The translations under genes and the position numbers were made by a program. A stretch of 64,000 nt of DNA. Source: Lysobacter soli (GTDB lineage: Bacteria; Pseudomonadota; Gammaproteobacteria; Xanthomonadales; Xanthomonadaceae). The notes under the pieces were generated by a model that saw nothing but the letters and a program-made list of their open reading frames with translations, searched no databases and was not told the origin of the DNA. Where the stretch lies: assembly GCF_003382285.1 (NCBI RefSeq), contig NZ_QTJR01000001.1:372001-436000 (forward strand). The letters are read 5' to 3'. Below are positions 1-8,259 of this stretch, piece by piece. Positions within the stretch are counted from its first letter, which is position 1, and each line of letters starts with the position of its first letter.

Positions 1-972
1 CTGCGCTTCGTCGAGGAAATCCAGCAGTTCCTCGAACTCGGCTTCGGTCTCGCCCGGGAAACCGACGATGAAGGTCGAGCGGATCGCGATGTCCGGCGCG
101 ATGGAGCGCCAGCGCTGGATGCGTTCGAGCGTCTTGTCGACCGAGCCCGGGCGCTTCATCAGCTTGAGCACGCGCGGGCTGGCGTGCTGGAACGGGATGT
201 CCAGGTACGGCAGCAGCTTGCCGTCGGCCATCAGCGGAATGATGTCGTCGACGTGCGGATACGGGTACACGTAGTGCAGGCGCGTCCAGATGCCGAGTTC
301 GGACAGCCCTTCGCACAGCGCCTTCATGCGCGTCTGGTACGACTTGCCGCGCCATTCGCGCTCGGCGTACTTCACGTCGACGCCGTAGGCGGAGGTGTCC
401 TGCGAGATGACCAGCAGTTCCTTCACGCCGCCCATCGCGAGCTTTTCGGCTTCCCGCAGCACCTGGTCGACCGGTCGGCTCACCTGATCGCCGCGCATCG
501 ACGGGATGATGCAGAAGCTGCAACGGTGATTGCAGCCTTCGGAAATCTTGAGGTACGCGTAGTGCTTGGGCGTGAGCTTGATGCCCGTGTCCGGAACGAG
601 GTCCAGGAACGGGTCGTGCTTCGGCGGCAGGGCCGCGTGCACGGCGGTCATCACGCTGCCGTAGTCCTGCGGGCCGCTGATCGACAGCACGCCCGGATGC
701 GCTTCGCGGATCTGCTCGGGCTTCTTGCCCAGGCACCCGGTCACGATGACCTTGCCGTTCTCCGCGATGGCCTCGCCGATCGCGTCCAGCGATTCGGCCA
801 CCGCCGAGTCGATGAAACCGCAGGTGTTGACCACCACGACGTCTGCGTCGTCGTAGGTCTGGACGATGTCGTAGCCCTCCACGCGCAGCTGGGTGAGGAT
901 GCGTTCGGAATCGACAAGCGCCTTCGGGCAACCGAGGCTGACGAAACCGACTTTGGGATTGGCAAGGGACAT
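1..972 (-). CDS. rimO: Ribosomal protein S12 methylthiotransferase RimO (N-terminal 324 residues; cut by window edge)
   Basis: Radical-SAM methylthiotransferase that adds a methylthio group to the conserved aspartate of ribosomal protein S12. The minus-strand frame runs open from ATG at 972 to the window edge. It starts [17 protein letters not shown], the typical UPF0004 N-terminal Fe-S domain with cysteines in SLGCPK, VNTCGF and VTGCLG. The radical-SAM triad CNHRCSFC follows near residue 155, then IPSMRG and [12 protein letters not shown] of the SAM barrel. The C-terminal TRAM domain lies outside the window. SLGCPK and IPSMRG point to RimO rather than MiaB. It is divergent from the hydrolase gene at 1106. 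Confidence 0.95.
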   Translation of the reverse strand, partial: MSLANPKVGFVSLGCPKALVDSERILTQLRVEGYDIVQTYDDADVVVVNTCGFIDSAVAESLDAIGEAIAENGKVIVTGCLGKKPEQIREAHPGVLSISGPQDYGSVMTAVHAALPPKHDPFLDLVPDTGIKLTPKHYAYLKISEGCNHRCSFCIIPSMRGDQVSRPVDQVLREAEKLAMGGVKELLVISQDTSAYGVDVKYAEREWRGKSYQTRMKALCEGLSELGIWTRLHYVYPYPHVDDIIPLMADGKLLPYLDIPFQHASPRVLKLMKRPGSVDKTLERIQRWRSIAPDIAIRSTFIVGFPGETEAEFEELLDFLDEAQ

Positions 973-1047
973 GGAGCGGACCGGCGACGATGGGACAGGC
1001 ACGGCGGCCATCCGGATGGACGGCAGGCGGCGGCGGGAGGGCTGCGG

Positions 1048-1068
1048 ATTATAGCCCCGCGCTAGAAT
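1048..1068. promoter_or_regulatory. Divergent promoter region between rimO and the hydrolase-pxp operon
   Basis: The minus strand carries a perfect TATAAT at 1053-1048, well placed for rimO. The plus strand carries TAGAAT at 1063-1068, about 38 bases before the hydrolase start. No convincing -35 box is seen for either, so the call rests on the -10 hexamers and the divergent layout. Confidence 0.4.
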
Positions 1069-1105
1069 CGGCCGGGCTCCTTTCCCCCGTTCAAGCTGAA
1101 CAGAC

Positions 1106-1774
1106 ATGGCCCACTGGACCGAACTGGACACGCCGCACGGCCCCGTGCGCGCCTGGCGCGACGAACCGGGCGGCCCGTCGCACGGCGCGGTGATCGTGCT
1201 GCAGGAGATCTTTGGCGCGAATGCGCATATCCGGGACGTCGCGGGGCGCTTCGCCGCAGCGGGCTTCGTCGCCCTCGCGCCGGCGCTGTACGACCCCGTC
1301 GCGCCGGGGATCGAACTTCCCTACGACGAAGCCGGCACCGCGCGTGGCGTGGCGCTGCGCAACGAGCTGGGCTTCGACCGCGCCATCGACATCGTCGCCG
1401 TGGCCGCCGAGACGCTCCACGCCGAGGGCCTGCGCGTAGGCGCGGTCGGCTTCTGCTGGGGCGGGAGCGTCGCGTTCCTCGCGAACACGCGGCTGGGCCT
1501 GCCCGCGGTGTCGTACTACGGCGCGCGCACCCTGCCCTTCCTCGACGAACCGCTGCGCGCGCCGATGATGTTCCACTTCGGCTCGGCCGATCACAGCATT
1601 CCCGAAGACGCCGTCGCGCAGCACCGGCAGAAGCAGCCGGCGGCGACGATCCACGTCTACGAAGGCGCCGGCCATGCGTTCAATCGCGACGTCGACAACC
1701 ACGTGTTCGACCCGCTCGCCGCCGATGTCGCGTGGCGCCGGACGATCGATTTCCTGCGGGAGAACCTGCGATGA
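1106..1774 (+). CDS. Dienelactone hydrolase family protein
   Basis: Alpha/beta hydrolase of the dienelactone hydrolase (carboxymethylenebutenolidase) family, 222 aa, cytoplasmic with no signal peptide. The catalytic triad typical of the family is visible: Cys117 in GFCWGG, Asp162 in GSADHS and His190 in GAGHAF. The N-terminal QEIFG motif also fits. The physiological substrate cannot be read from sequence, since most bacterial members act on unknown lactones or esters rather than dienelactone. Its stop overlaps the HIT gene start (ATGA), placing it first in a translationally coupled series running into the 5-oxoprolinase genes. Confidence 0.9.
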   Translation: MAHWTELDTPHGPVRAWRDEPGGPSHGAVIVLQEIFGANAHIRDVAGRFAAAGFVALAPALYDPVAPGIELPYDEAGTARGVALRNELGFDRAIDIVAVAAETLHAEGLRVGAVGFCWGGSVAFLANTRLGLPAVSYYGARTLPFLDEPLRAPMMFHFGSADHSIPEDAVAQHRQKQPAATIHVYEGAGHAFNRDVDNHVFDPLAADVAWRRTIDFLRENLR

Positions 1775-2199
1775 ACCGCACGGGCCACCACGGCGGCTGG
1801 CAGCTGCACGCGCAACTCGCGCAGGACACGCACCCGGTCGCGCACCTGGGCCTGAGCGAACTGCGCCTGATGGACGATGCGAACCATCCCTGGCTGATCC
1901 TCGTGCCGCGCGTCGCCGGCGCGGTGGAACTCATCGACCTCGACGCGACGCATCAGGCCGCGCTGCTGGCAGAGATGAACCTCGCGAGCCATGCGCTGCG
2001 TGCGCTATTCAAGCCGCACAAGCTCAACGTCGCGGCGCTGGGCAACGTCGTCTCGCAGTTGCACGTGCACGTGATCGCGCGTTTTCAGGACGACATCGCC
2101 TGGCCGCGCCCGGTGTGGGGCACGGCGACCGCGCAGCCGTACACGCCCGAAGCGCTGGTCGCGCGCATCCAGCAGTTGCAGGACGCTCTGAAGCAGTGA
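1771..2199 (+). CDS. HIT domain protein
   Basis: Histidine-triad family protein of 142 aa, expected to act as a nucleotide hydrolase or transferase. The HIT signature appears as QLHVHVIAR near residue 98. Only H-x-H-x-I is clear, so it belongs to the HIT-like group that retains two of the usual histidines in that strand. Start ATG 1771 overlaps the preceding stop as ATGA, and its own stop overlaps the GTG of pxpB. The HIT-pxpB overlap suggests one transcript, but a biochemical link to pyroglutamate use is not established. Confidence 0.88.
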   Translation: MNRTGHHGGWQLHAQLAQDTHPVAHLGLSELRLMDDANHPWLILVPRVAGAVELIDLDATHQAALLAEMNLASHALRALFKPHKLNVAALGNVVSQLHVHVIARFQDDIAWPRPVWGTATAQPYTPEALVARIQQLQDALKQ

Positions 2200-2909
2200 C
2201 CTCGCGCGCGGCCTGCGACATCGAAGCGCTGGCCGACGATGCGTGGCTGCTGCGCTTCGGCGACCGCATCGACCCGGAACTCAATGCCGCGGTGCATGCG
2301 ATGGCCGCGCGTCTGCGCGCGCTCGATCCGCCTTGGCTGCGCGACGTGGTGCCGGCGTTCGCGAGCCTGGCGGTGTTCTTCGATGCAGCCGAAGATCCGG
2401 CGCGGGTGCATGCGGCGTTGCTGGAACTGGTGGAGGACGGCGGCGCATCGGCGCTGCCCTTGCGACCACGCGACGGCGTCATCGAAATCCCCGTGCTCTA
2501 CGGCGGCGAACACGGCCCCGACCTGGAAGCGTCCGCCGCCGAACTCGGCCTGTCGCCGCGTGAGCTGGTCGTACGCCACAGCGCCGGCGATTACACGGTC
2601 GCGATGATCGGGTTCGCGCCGGGCTTCCCGTACCTGTCCGGGCTCGATCCCGCGCTCGCGTTGCCGCGCCTTGCGACGCCACGAGCCCGCGTCGCCGCAG
2701 GCAGCGTCGCGATCGGCGGGGCGCAGACCGGCATCTACCCGCGCGAAAGCCCCGGCGGATGGCGGCTGCTCGGACGCACGCCGTGGCCGTTGTTCGATCC
2801 GCGACGCGAGCCACCCACGCGATTGCAGCCGGGCGATCGCGTGCGGTTCCGCGCGATCGACGCGGAGGAATTCGCACGGCTCGCATCGCGACAGGACGCG
2901 GCGTCGTGA
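2196..2909 (+). CDS. pxpB: 5-oxoprolinase subunit PxpB (KipI family)
   Basis: Subunit B of the prokaryotic ATP-dependent 5-oxoprolinase PxpABC, which opens 5-oxo-L-proline to L-glutamate in the cytoplasm. The 237-aa product has the allophanate-hydrolase subunit 1/KipI fold signature, including IPVLYGGEHGPDL, IGFAPGFPYLSGL, the GSVAIGGAQTGIYP segment and SPGGWRLLGRTP. GTG 2196 was chosen because it overlaps the HIT stop (GTGA) and begins the recognisable N terminus; the longer open frame upstream is a shadow of the HIT gene. Older annotations call the family a kinase inhibitor, but the neighbours pxpC, pxpA and pcp support the oxoprolinase role. Confidence 0.93.
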   Translation: MTSRAACDIEALADDAWLLRFGDRIDPELNAAVHAMAARLRALDPPWLRDVVPAFASLAVFFDAAEDPARVHAALLELVEDGGASALPLRPRDGVIEIPVLYGGEHGPDLEASAAELGLSPRELVVRHSAGDYTVAMIGFAPGFPYLSGLDPALALPRLATPRARVAAGSVAIGGAQTGIYPRESPGGWRLLGRTPWPLFDPRREPPTRLQPGDRVRFRAIDAEEFARLASRQDAAS

Positions 2910-3850
2910 CGCGCCAGCTGCACGTCCTCGCGCCCGGCCTGCTGACCACCGTCCAGGACCGCGGCCGCAGTGGCTGGCGTCATCTCGGCGTTGCGCATGC
3001 GGGCGCGCTCGACGTCGACGCCGCGCGCATCGCGAACCGCCTCGTCGGCAACGACGCCGACGCGGCCGTGCTGGAATTCACCCTGCGCGGACCGACGCTG
3101 CGCTTCGACGCGCCATCGCGCATCGCGATCGTCGGCGCGTCGCCTGTCGTGCTTTTCGAAGGCGAAATCGTGCCGTCCGGTCGGCCCGTTGAACTACCCG
3201 CAGGCACGCTCGAACTCGGCGCGCTGCGCGGCGGGGCGCGCGCGTGGTTGGCGATCGACGGTGGCATCGACGTCGAGCCGGTGCTCGGGAGCCGCAGCAC
3301 CGACCTGCGTGGCGGATTCGGCGGGCTGGACGGGCGTGCGCTGGGTGCGGGCGACGTGCTGCCGATCGGCATGGGCAGCGCGCGACAGGTCGATACGCCG
3401 CACGCGCCGGCGTGGTGGATCGATCCCGCACACGACACGCACCTGCCGATCCGTTACATCCCGGGCGCGCATCCGTCCGCATCCGCCCTCGCCCGCCGAA
3501 GCTGGACCATCAGCGCCAGCAGCAACCGGCAGGGGCTGCGCCTACAGGGCGATGCGCTGCCGGCGCCCGGCGGCGATGGCGTGTCCGAACCCGTCGCACC
3601 CGGCACGATCCAGCTGCCAGCCGACGGCTGCCCCATCGTGCTGCTCGCCGACGCGCAGACCGTCGGCGGCTACGCGAAGCTCGGACACGTGATCGCCGCC
3701 GACCTGCCGCGCCTGGCGCAATGCGTTCCGGGACAGCCGCTGCACTTCGCGCCCGTCGATGCCGCGACCGCCCATCGGCTGGCTTGCGCGGCACGTGCAC
3801 GCATCGCCAGAATCGGCGTGATGATCGACGCGCGCCTGCCCGCGATCTGA
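2906..3850 (+). CDS. pxpC: 5-oxoprolinase subunit PxpC (biotin-dependent carboxyltransferase-like)
   Basis: Subunit C of PxpABC, 314 aa, of the allophanate-hydrolase subunit 2/KipA family. Recognisable features are the N-terminal PGLLTTVQDRGRSGWRHLGV block, GALDVDAARIANRLVGN, the central RYIPGAH segment, the QGLRLQGDAL-like motif and C-terminal AQTVGGYAKLGHVI. GTG 2906 overlaps the pxpB stop as GTGA. The family shares a fold with the carboxyltransferase domain of urea amidolyase, but no biotin carrier or carboxylase gene is nearby, which agrees with the 5-oxoprolinase assignment. Confidence 0.93.
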   Translation: MTRQLHVLAPGLLTTVQDRGRSGWRHLGVAHAGALDVDAARIANRLVGNDADAAVLEFTLRGPTLRFDAPSRIAIVGASPVVLFEGEIVPSGRPVELPAGTLELGALRGGARAWLAIDGGIDVEPVLGSRSTDLRGGFGGLDGRALGAGDVLPIGMGSARQVDTPHAPAWWIDPAHDTHLPIRYIPGAHPSASALARRSWTISASSNRQGLRLQGDALPAPGGDGVSEPVAPGTIQLPADGCPIVLLADAQTVGGYAKLGHVIAADLPRLAQCVPGQPLHFAPVDAATAHRLACAARARIARIGVMIDARLPAI

Positions 3851-3876
3851 ACCTTCCACTTCTTCTGGCGAACCCA

Positions 3877-4041
3877 ATGAAATCCAACATCGTCGGCGCG
3901 CTGGTGCTGGTCGTGATCGGCACCCTGTTCCTGCTCAACAACCTCGGCTTCACCGACATGAGCCTCGGCCGGCTGCTGATGACCTGGTGGCCGGCGATCC
4001 TGATCGTCGTCGGCCTCGGCATGCTGTTCAAGCGCGGCTGA
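3877..4041 (+). CDS. Small membrane protein (LiaI/DUF5668-like)
   Basis: A 54-aa protein with two hydrophobic segments: residues 5-21 (VGALVLVVIGTLFLLNN) and residues about 33-50 (WWPAILIVVGLGMLFK). The GxxFLxxNLG...WWPxxLIxxGxxxL pattern is that of the LiaI-LiaF-like transmembrane region family, whose function is mostly unknown. It sits between pxpC and pxpA with 26-bp and 17-bp gaps, so it is probably co-transcribed. It may be unrelated to pyroglutamate or may help the adjacent membrane transporter; neither can be decided here. Confidence 0.8.
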   Translation: MKSNIVGALVLVVIGTLFLLNNLGFTDMSLGRLLMTWWPAILIVVGLGMLFKRG

Positions 4042-4058
4042 GGCCGCTCGGCCGCATC

Positions 4059-4814
4059 GTGGGCGCGCGCATCGACTTCAACTGCGACCTGGGCGAAGGC
4101 TGCGGCAACGACGCAGCGATCCTCCCGCACGTGACGTCGGCGAGCATCGCCTGCGGTGGCCACGCGGGCGACGAGGCGACGATGCGCGAGACGCTTCGTC
4201 TGTGCCATCGGCACGGCGTGGCGGCCGGCGCGCATCCCTCCTACGAGGACCGCGAACACTTCGGCCGTCGCGTGCTCGACGTCGCGCCGGCTGAAATCGC
4301 ACGCATGGTGCGTGCGCAGATCGAACGGATCCGCGCGATCGCACGCGAGGAAGGCGTGACGCTCGCGCACGTCAAGCCGCACGGCGCGCTGTACAACGTC
4401 GCCGCGGATGACCGCGCGGTGGCCGATGCGGTCGCCGCCACCGTCGCCGACATCGATCCGACGCTCGCGCTTTACGCGCTGTCGGGGTCGGAGCTCGCAC
4501 GCGCCGGCCTCGATCACCGCCTGCGCGTGGCGCACGAAGTCTTCGCCGAACGCGGCTACGACGCGCGCGGCCGATTGCGACCGCGTGGCACGCCGGGCGC
4601 GGTGATCGAATCGCTCGACGAGTCGATCGTGCAGGTGCGGCGCCTTGCATTGCGAGGCGAAGTCGTCGCCGACGATGGCCGCATCGTCGCGATCCATGCC
4701 GACACGCTGTGCCTGCACGGCGACCGGCCCGACGCCGCGGAGTTCGCCCGCGCGGTACGCGAGGCGCTGGAAGCCGACGGCATCGCCGTCCGCCCGTTCG
4801 GAGCCGCCGCATGA
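4059..4814 (+). CDS. pxpA: 5-oxoprolinase subunit PxpA (LamB/YcsF family)
   Basis: Subunit A of PxpABC, 251 aa, of the LamB/YcsF family. Hallmarks are the N-terminal DFNCDLGEG, SASIACGGHAGD with its histidine near the predicted active site, AGAHPSYED, VKPHGALYN, EVFAERGYDARGRLRPR and the C-terminal IHADTLCLHGD. GTG 4059 gives VGARIDFNCDLGEG, the normal family N terminus, and lies 17 bp after the small membrane gene. Its stop overlaps the start of the DUF969 transporter gene. Together with pxpB and pxpC it completes the enzyme. Confidence 0.94.
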   Translation: MGARIDFNCDLGEGCGNDAAILPHVTSASIACGGHAGDEATMRETLRLCHRHGVAAGAHPSYEDREHFGRRVLDVAPAEIARMVRAQIERIRAIAREEGVTLAHVKPHGALYNVAADDRAVADAVAATVADIDPTLALYALSGSELARAGLDHRLRVAHEVFAERGYDARGRLRPRGTPGAVIESLDESIVQVRRLALRGEVVADDGRIVAIHADTLCLHGDRPDAAEFARAVREALEADGIAVRPFGAAA

Positions 4815-5539
4815 ACGAGGCCATCAACTACTGGCCGCTGGTCGGCGTCGCATGGGTGGTCGTCGGCTTCGTGCTGCGCGCCAATCCGGTGATCGTGGTG
4901 GTCAGCGCGGGCCTGGTGAGCGGCCTGCTCGCCGGCAAATCGATGGGCGAACTGCTCGCGCTGCTCGGCGAGAGCTTCGTGTCGAACCGTGCGCTGCTGA
5001 TGTTCGCGATGACGTTGCCGACCATCGGCCTGCTCGAACGCGCTGGCCTGCGCGAGCACGCGCTGCGCTGGATCGAACGCTGGCGCGGACTCACCCTGAC
5101 GCGCCTGCTGGCGGGTTACCTCGCCGCCCGGCAGGGCCTGAGCATGATCGGGCTGATCGACATCGCCGGCCACGCGCAGACCGTGCGGCCGCTGCTGGCG
5201 CCGATGGCCGAATCGGCGGCATCGAAGCCGAACGGGCCGACGTCGCGCGAAGACACGCAGAAGGTGTACGCGCTCGCCGCCGCCACCGACAACGTCGGCC
5301 GCTTCTTCGGCGAGGACGTCTTCCTCGCCTTCGGCGCGGTGCTGCTGATCCAGGGCTTCTACGCCGAACACGGCATACACCTGGAGCCGCTGCAGATCGC
5401 GCTGTGGGCGATCCCGACCGCGATCGCCGCCTTCGTCATCCACGCGATCCGCATCGTGTTCTTCCAGCGTGGGCTCGATCGCCGCTCCGCCGCCGCACGC
5501 GCCGCGCAACCCACGGCGGGGTCCGATGCTGTCGATTGA
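4811..5539 (+). CDS. DUF969 membrane protein, putative 5-oxoproline transporter subunit
   Basis: Integral membrane protein of 242 aa with several hydrophobic helices (around residues 7-45, 57-75, 150-175 and 190-215) and conserved blocks TLPTIGLLERAGLREHA, RQGLSMIGLIDIAGHAQ and TDNVGRFFGEDVFLAFGAV. It matches the DUF969 family, which is commonly found paired with DUF979 beside pxpABC; a role in 5-oxoproline uptake is inferred from that context. ATG 4811 overlaps the pxpA stop. The final 14 bp overlap the DUF979 gene, implying coupled synthesis of the two subunits. Confidence 0.85.
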   Translation: MNEAINYWPLVGVAWVVVGFVLRANPVIVVVSAGLVSGLLAGKSMGELLALLGESFVSNRALLMFAMTLPTIGLLERAGLREHALRWIERWRGLTLTRLLAGYLAARQGLSMIGLIDIAGHAQTVRPLLAPMAESAASKPNGPTSREDTQKVYALAAATDNVGRFFGEDVFLAFGAVLLIQGFYAEHGIHLEPLQIALWAIPTAIAAFVIHAIRIVFFQRGLDRRSAAARAAQPTAGSDAVD

Positions 5540-6491
5540 GCACTTCTACCTGCTGCTGGCGCTGTTCCTGCTCTATGCGGGACTGCGCAACCTGCGCGAG
5601 AAGCGCTTCGCGCACGCGGCATTCTGGGTCCTGATCGCCGTGCTGTTCGCCGGCGGAAAGTTCGTGCTCGATGCCGCGAAGACCGGCGACAAGATTCCCG
5701 CACAGCTTGCGGGCGCTGCAGTGATCGCACTCGCGCTGCTCGCCACGCGGATGCGGCGCGAACACATCGACGAAGCGCCGGCGGCGCAGCGACTCGCGTC
5801 GGCGATGCGACTGGGGCACCAGCTCTTCGTGCCGGCGCTGATCATTCCCGTCGTCACCGTGCTGATCGTGCTGTTCGGCGCGAAGCTGGCGATCGGCGGG
5901 ACGCCTGTCTTCGGCGAAGGCAGCATCACGCTGATCGGCCTGGCGCTGGCGTGCGTGGTCGCGACGTTCGCGGCGATCCACATCACGCGCGAGCGCCCTG
6001 CCGCCGCGCTCGGCGAAGGGCGGCGCCTGCTCGACACCATGGGCTGGGCGGCGCTGTTGCCGATCGTGCTGGCGACGCTGGGCGGCGTGTTCGCGGCCAG
6101 CGGCGTCGGCGACGCGGTGGCGTCCATCGTGTCGATGCTGATTCCGGCCGACAGCCGCCTTGCCTGCGTGCTCGCGTACGGCCTCGGGATGGTGCTGTTC
6201 ACCGTGATCATGGGCAATGCGTTCGCGGCGTTCCCGGTGATGACGGCGGGGATCGGCCTGCCGTTGCTTATCGAGCAGCACGGTGCGGCACCGGCGATCC
6301 TCGGCTCGATCGGCATGCTCACCGGCTACTGCGGCACGCTGATGACGCCGATGGCCGCCAATTTCAACCTCGTCCCGGCCGCGCTGCTCGAGCTGGACGA
6401 CCCCAACGCGGTGATCCGCGCACAGCTGCCGACGGCGATCCCGCTGCTGCTGGTGAATCTCGCCCTGATGTACTGGCTCGCCTTCCGATGA
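5526..6491 (+). CDS. DUF979 membrane protein, putative 5-oxoproline transporter subunit
   Basis: Polytopic membrane protein of 321 aa with about nine hydrophobic segments. Conserved stretches include LLYAGLRNL near the N terminus, FGAKLAIGGTPVFG, MGNAFAAFPVMTAGIG and GYCGTLMTPMAANFN. It matches DUF979, the usual partner of DUF969. Start ATG 5526 lies inside the DUF969 gene; the longer frame upstream is not needed. The MGNAFAAF and TPMAANFN segments, rich in small and polar residues within membrane regions, are candidates for the transport path. The transport assignment comes from family co-occurrence and this operon, not from a known mechanism. Confidence 0.85.
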   Translation: MLSIEHFYLLLALFLLYAGLRNLREKRFAHAAFWVLIAVLFAGGKFVLDAAKTGDKIPAQLAGAAVIALALLATRMRREHIDEAPAAQRLASAMRLGHQLFVPALIIPVVTVLIVLFGAKLAIGGTPVFGEGSITLIGLALACVVATFAAIHITRERPAAALGEGRRLLDTMGWAALLPIVLATLGGVFAASGVGDAVASIVSMLIPADSRLACVLAYGLGMVLFTVIMGNAFAAFPVMTAGIGLPLLIEQHGAAPAILGSIGMLTGYCGTLMTPMAANFNLVPAALLELDDPNAVIRAQLPTAIPLLLVNLALMYWLAFR

Positions 6492-7147
6492 ACGCCACCC
6501 CGATGCCGCATGTGCTGTTGACCGGCTTCGCGCCGTTCGGCGGCGAGTCCACGAACCCGAGCTGGGAAGCCGTGCAGGCGCTGGAGGGCGAAGTCGTCGC
6601 CGGACACCGCATCGTCGCGCGTTGCCTGCCGGTGGAATTCGACGCATCGCTGCACGCGCTGCAGCATGCGCTGGACGAACTCGTGCCGTCGCTGGTGATC
6701 TGCGTCGGACAGGCCGGCGGCCGCGCGCAGATGTCGCTGGAGCGCGTGGCGATCAACGTCATCGATGCGCGCATCCCCGACAACGCAGGCGCGCAGCCGA
6801 TCGACGAACCCGTCGCGGCGGATGGCCCGGCCGCGTATTTCACGAGTCTTCCGCTCAAGGCGATGCTGGCGGCGCTGCGCAACGCGGGCTTTCCCGCGGA
6901 GATCTCGCAGACCGCGGGCACGTACGTGTGCAACCACGTGTTCTACGCATTGATGCACGCGCTGCGCGGGCTGCCCGGCGTGCGCGGCGGCTTCGTGCAC
7001 ATCCCCTACTCGCCCGCCCAGGCCGCGCTGCATGCCGGTGCGCCAAGCCTGCCGTCGACGGTGGTCGCGCAGGCGTTGCGACTGGCGGTGGGGATCGCGC
7101 TCACGGTGGAGCACGATGTGTGGATGGGGGGCGGGGCGACGCATTGA
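6488..7147 (+). CDS. pcp: Pyrrolidone-carboxylate peptidase (pyroglutamyl peptidase I)
   Basis: Cysteine peptidase of family C15, 219 aa, that removes N-terminal pyroglutamate from peptides. The family triad is visible as Glu85 in SLERVAIN, Cys148 in GTYVCNHV and His171 in GFVHIPYSP; the N-terminal LLTGFAPFGG and NPSW motifs also match. ATG 6488 overlaps the DUF979 stop (ATGA). As the last gene of the pxp operon it supplies free 5-oxoproline to PxpABC. REP-like repeats follow directly. Confidence 0.95.
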   Translation: MNATPMPHVLLTGFAPFGGESTNPSWEAVQALEGEVVAGHRIVARCLPVEFDASLHALQHALDELVPSLVICVGQAGGRAQMSLERVAINVIDARIPDNAGAQPIDEPVAADGPAAYFTSLPLKAMLAALRNAGFPAEISQTAGTYVCNHVFYALMHALRGLPGVRGGFVHIPYSPAQAALHAGAPSLPSTVVAQALRLAVGIALTVEHDVWMGGGATH

Positions 7148-7200
7148 GGGCGCGAGCGGCTCGGTCGTCGTCCACTGCGAGCACCATCGCTACCCAGCTG

Positions 7201-7298
7201 TCATCCCCGCGAAGGCGGGGATCCAGCTTTCCCCCGTATCAAGTTCCCAGAAACCTTGCGGCGACGGATCCATGGATTCCCGCCTACGCGGGAATGAC
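7201..7298. repeat. Inverted pair of REP-like palindromes
   Basis: Unit 7201-7223 reads tcatccccgcgaaggcgggg plus atc; unit 7274-7298 is its opposite-strand relative, with core cccgcctacgcggga. Each can fold into a short GC hairpin, and the pair lies head to head about 50 bp apart between convergent pcp and the M48 gene. It belongs to the same family as the repeats at 16496, 39971, 56657 and 57013. Confidence 0.8.
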
Positions 7299-7339
7299 AG
7301 CAAAAGCCGGAACCGCTCCGGGATGCGCTCGACCGCGCA

Positions 7340-8107
7340 TCACCTCTTCCGGGCAATGTACTTCTGCAGATGCGACACGCGTTCCTGCGATGCCGGATGG
7401 TCGTCCAGGAAGGACGTCTTCGCCTTGCCGTCCTGCGACGCCAGCTTCTGCATGCCGCGCACCGAGGCGTTCGGGTCCATGCCGTGGCGACGCAGGAAAT
7501 CCACGCCGTATTCGTCCGCCTGCGTTTCGTTGGCGCGGCTGAACTTCGCGTTGACCGCGGCCTCACCGATCGCGCCGATGTCCGACGCGGCGAGCTTGCC
7601 GACCGTGCCGCCGATCGCGGCCACGCCCTTGCGCGCGGCGCTGGACAGGTACGCGGCGCGGTAATGCTCCTTGCTGTGGCCGTACTTCACGTGGCCGATT
7701 TCGTGGCCGATGACGGACATCAGCTCGGCATCGTCGGGCATCAGGTCCATGAGGCCGGCGAACACGCGCACCGAACCGTCCGGCACGGCGAAGGCGTTGA
7801 CGTCCTTCACCAGATACACCTTGAAGTTGAGCGTCAGCCCATCCTCACGCGTCATGTTCTGCGCGAGCTTCGCCAGGCGCTTCGCGTAGGCGTTGTCGGC
7901 GGGCGCGACGGGGTTTTCCTGGTCCATCTGCGCGACGGATTTCGCGCCGAGCTCGACGACCTGCGCATCGGTGAGCGCGAGGCCGGTGATCGCGGTGTTT
8001 CCCGCGTCCTTCAGACCCTGGCTGCCGAGCAGGTCCGACAGCTTGCCCGCGTGTGCGCTGCCGGCCAGGCACATCGCGCCGGCCATCGTGAGGACGAATC
8101 GTTTCAT
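7340..8107 (-). CDS. Secreted M48 family metalloprotease
   Basis: Zinc endopeptidase-like protein of 255 aa. Signal peptide MKRFVLTMAGAMCLAGSAHA probably ends at residue 20, so it acts in the periplasm. The HExxH zinc motif is HEIGH at 135-139, and the third ligand is likely the Glu of NETQADEYG. AFAVPDGSVRVFAGLM before it is typical of M48 (Ste24/HtpX-like, BepA/LoiP-related) proteins. No lipobox or TPR region is seen. ATG 8107 was preferred over 8119 because it gives a clean signal peptide. The target is unknown; related proteins do quality control of outer-membrane proteins. Confidence 0.88.
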   Translation of the reverse strand: MKRFVLTMAGAMCLAGSAHAGKLSDLLGSQGLKDAGNTAITGLALTDAQVVELGAKSVAQMDQENPVAPADNAYAKRLAKLAQNMTREDGLTLNFKVYLVKDVNAFAVPDGSVRVFAGLMDLMPDDAELMSVIGHEIGHVKYGHSKEHYRAAYLSSAARKGVAAIGGTVGKLAASDIGAIGEAAVNAKFSRANETQADEYGVDFLRRHGMDPNASVRGMQKLASQDGKAKTSFLDDHPASQERVSHLQKYIARKR

Positions 8108-8208
8108 GTCGCGTGTCATGCCATGTCTCCAGCGCGCGGGGATCGCGCGTCATGCATTGTCGATAGCGTCGTCGGCACGCCCCATCGGAAGAATCCGAAT
8201 GCCGAATG

Positions 8209-8230
8209 AAAAAGGCCCGCGTGGCGGGCC
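8209..8230 (-). terminator. Rho-independent terminator of dcd
   Basis: On the minus strand a 7-bp perfect GC stem (ggcccgc / gcgggcc, loop of three) is followed by five T. It lies about 30 bp after the dcd stop. Confidence 0.75.
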
Positions 8231-8259
8231 TTCGTTCGATGTGGCGTTCGACGCGCGGA

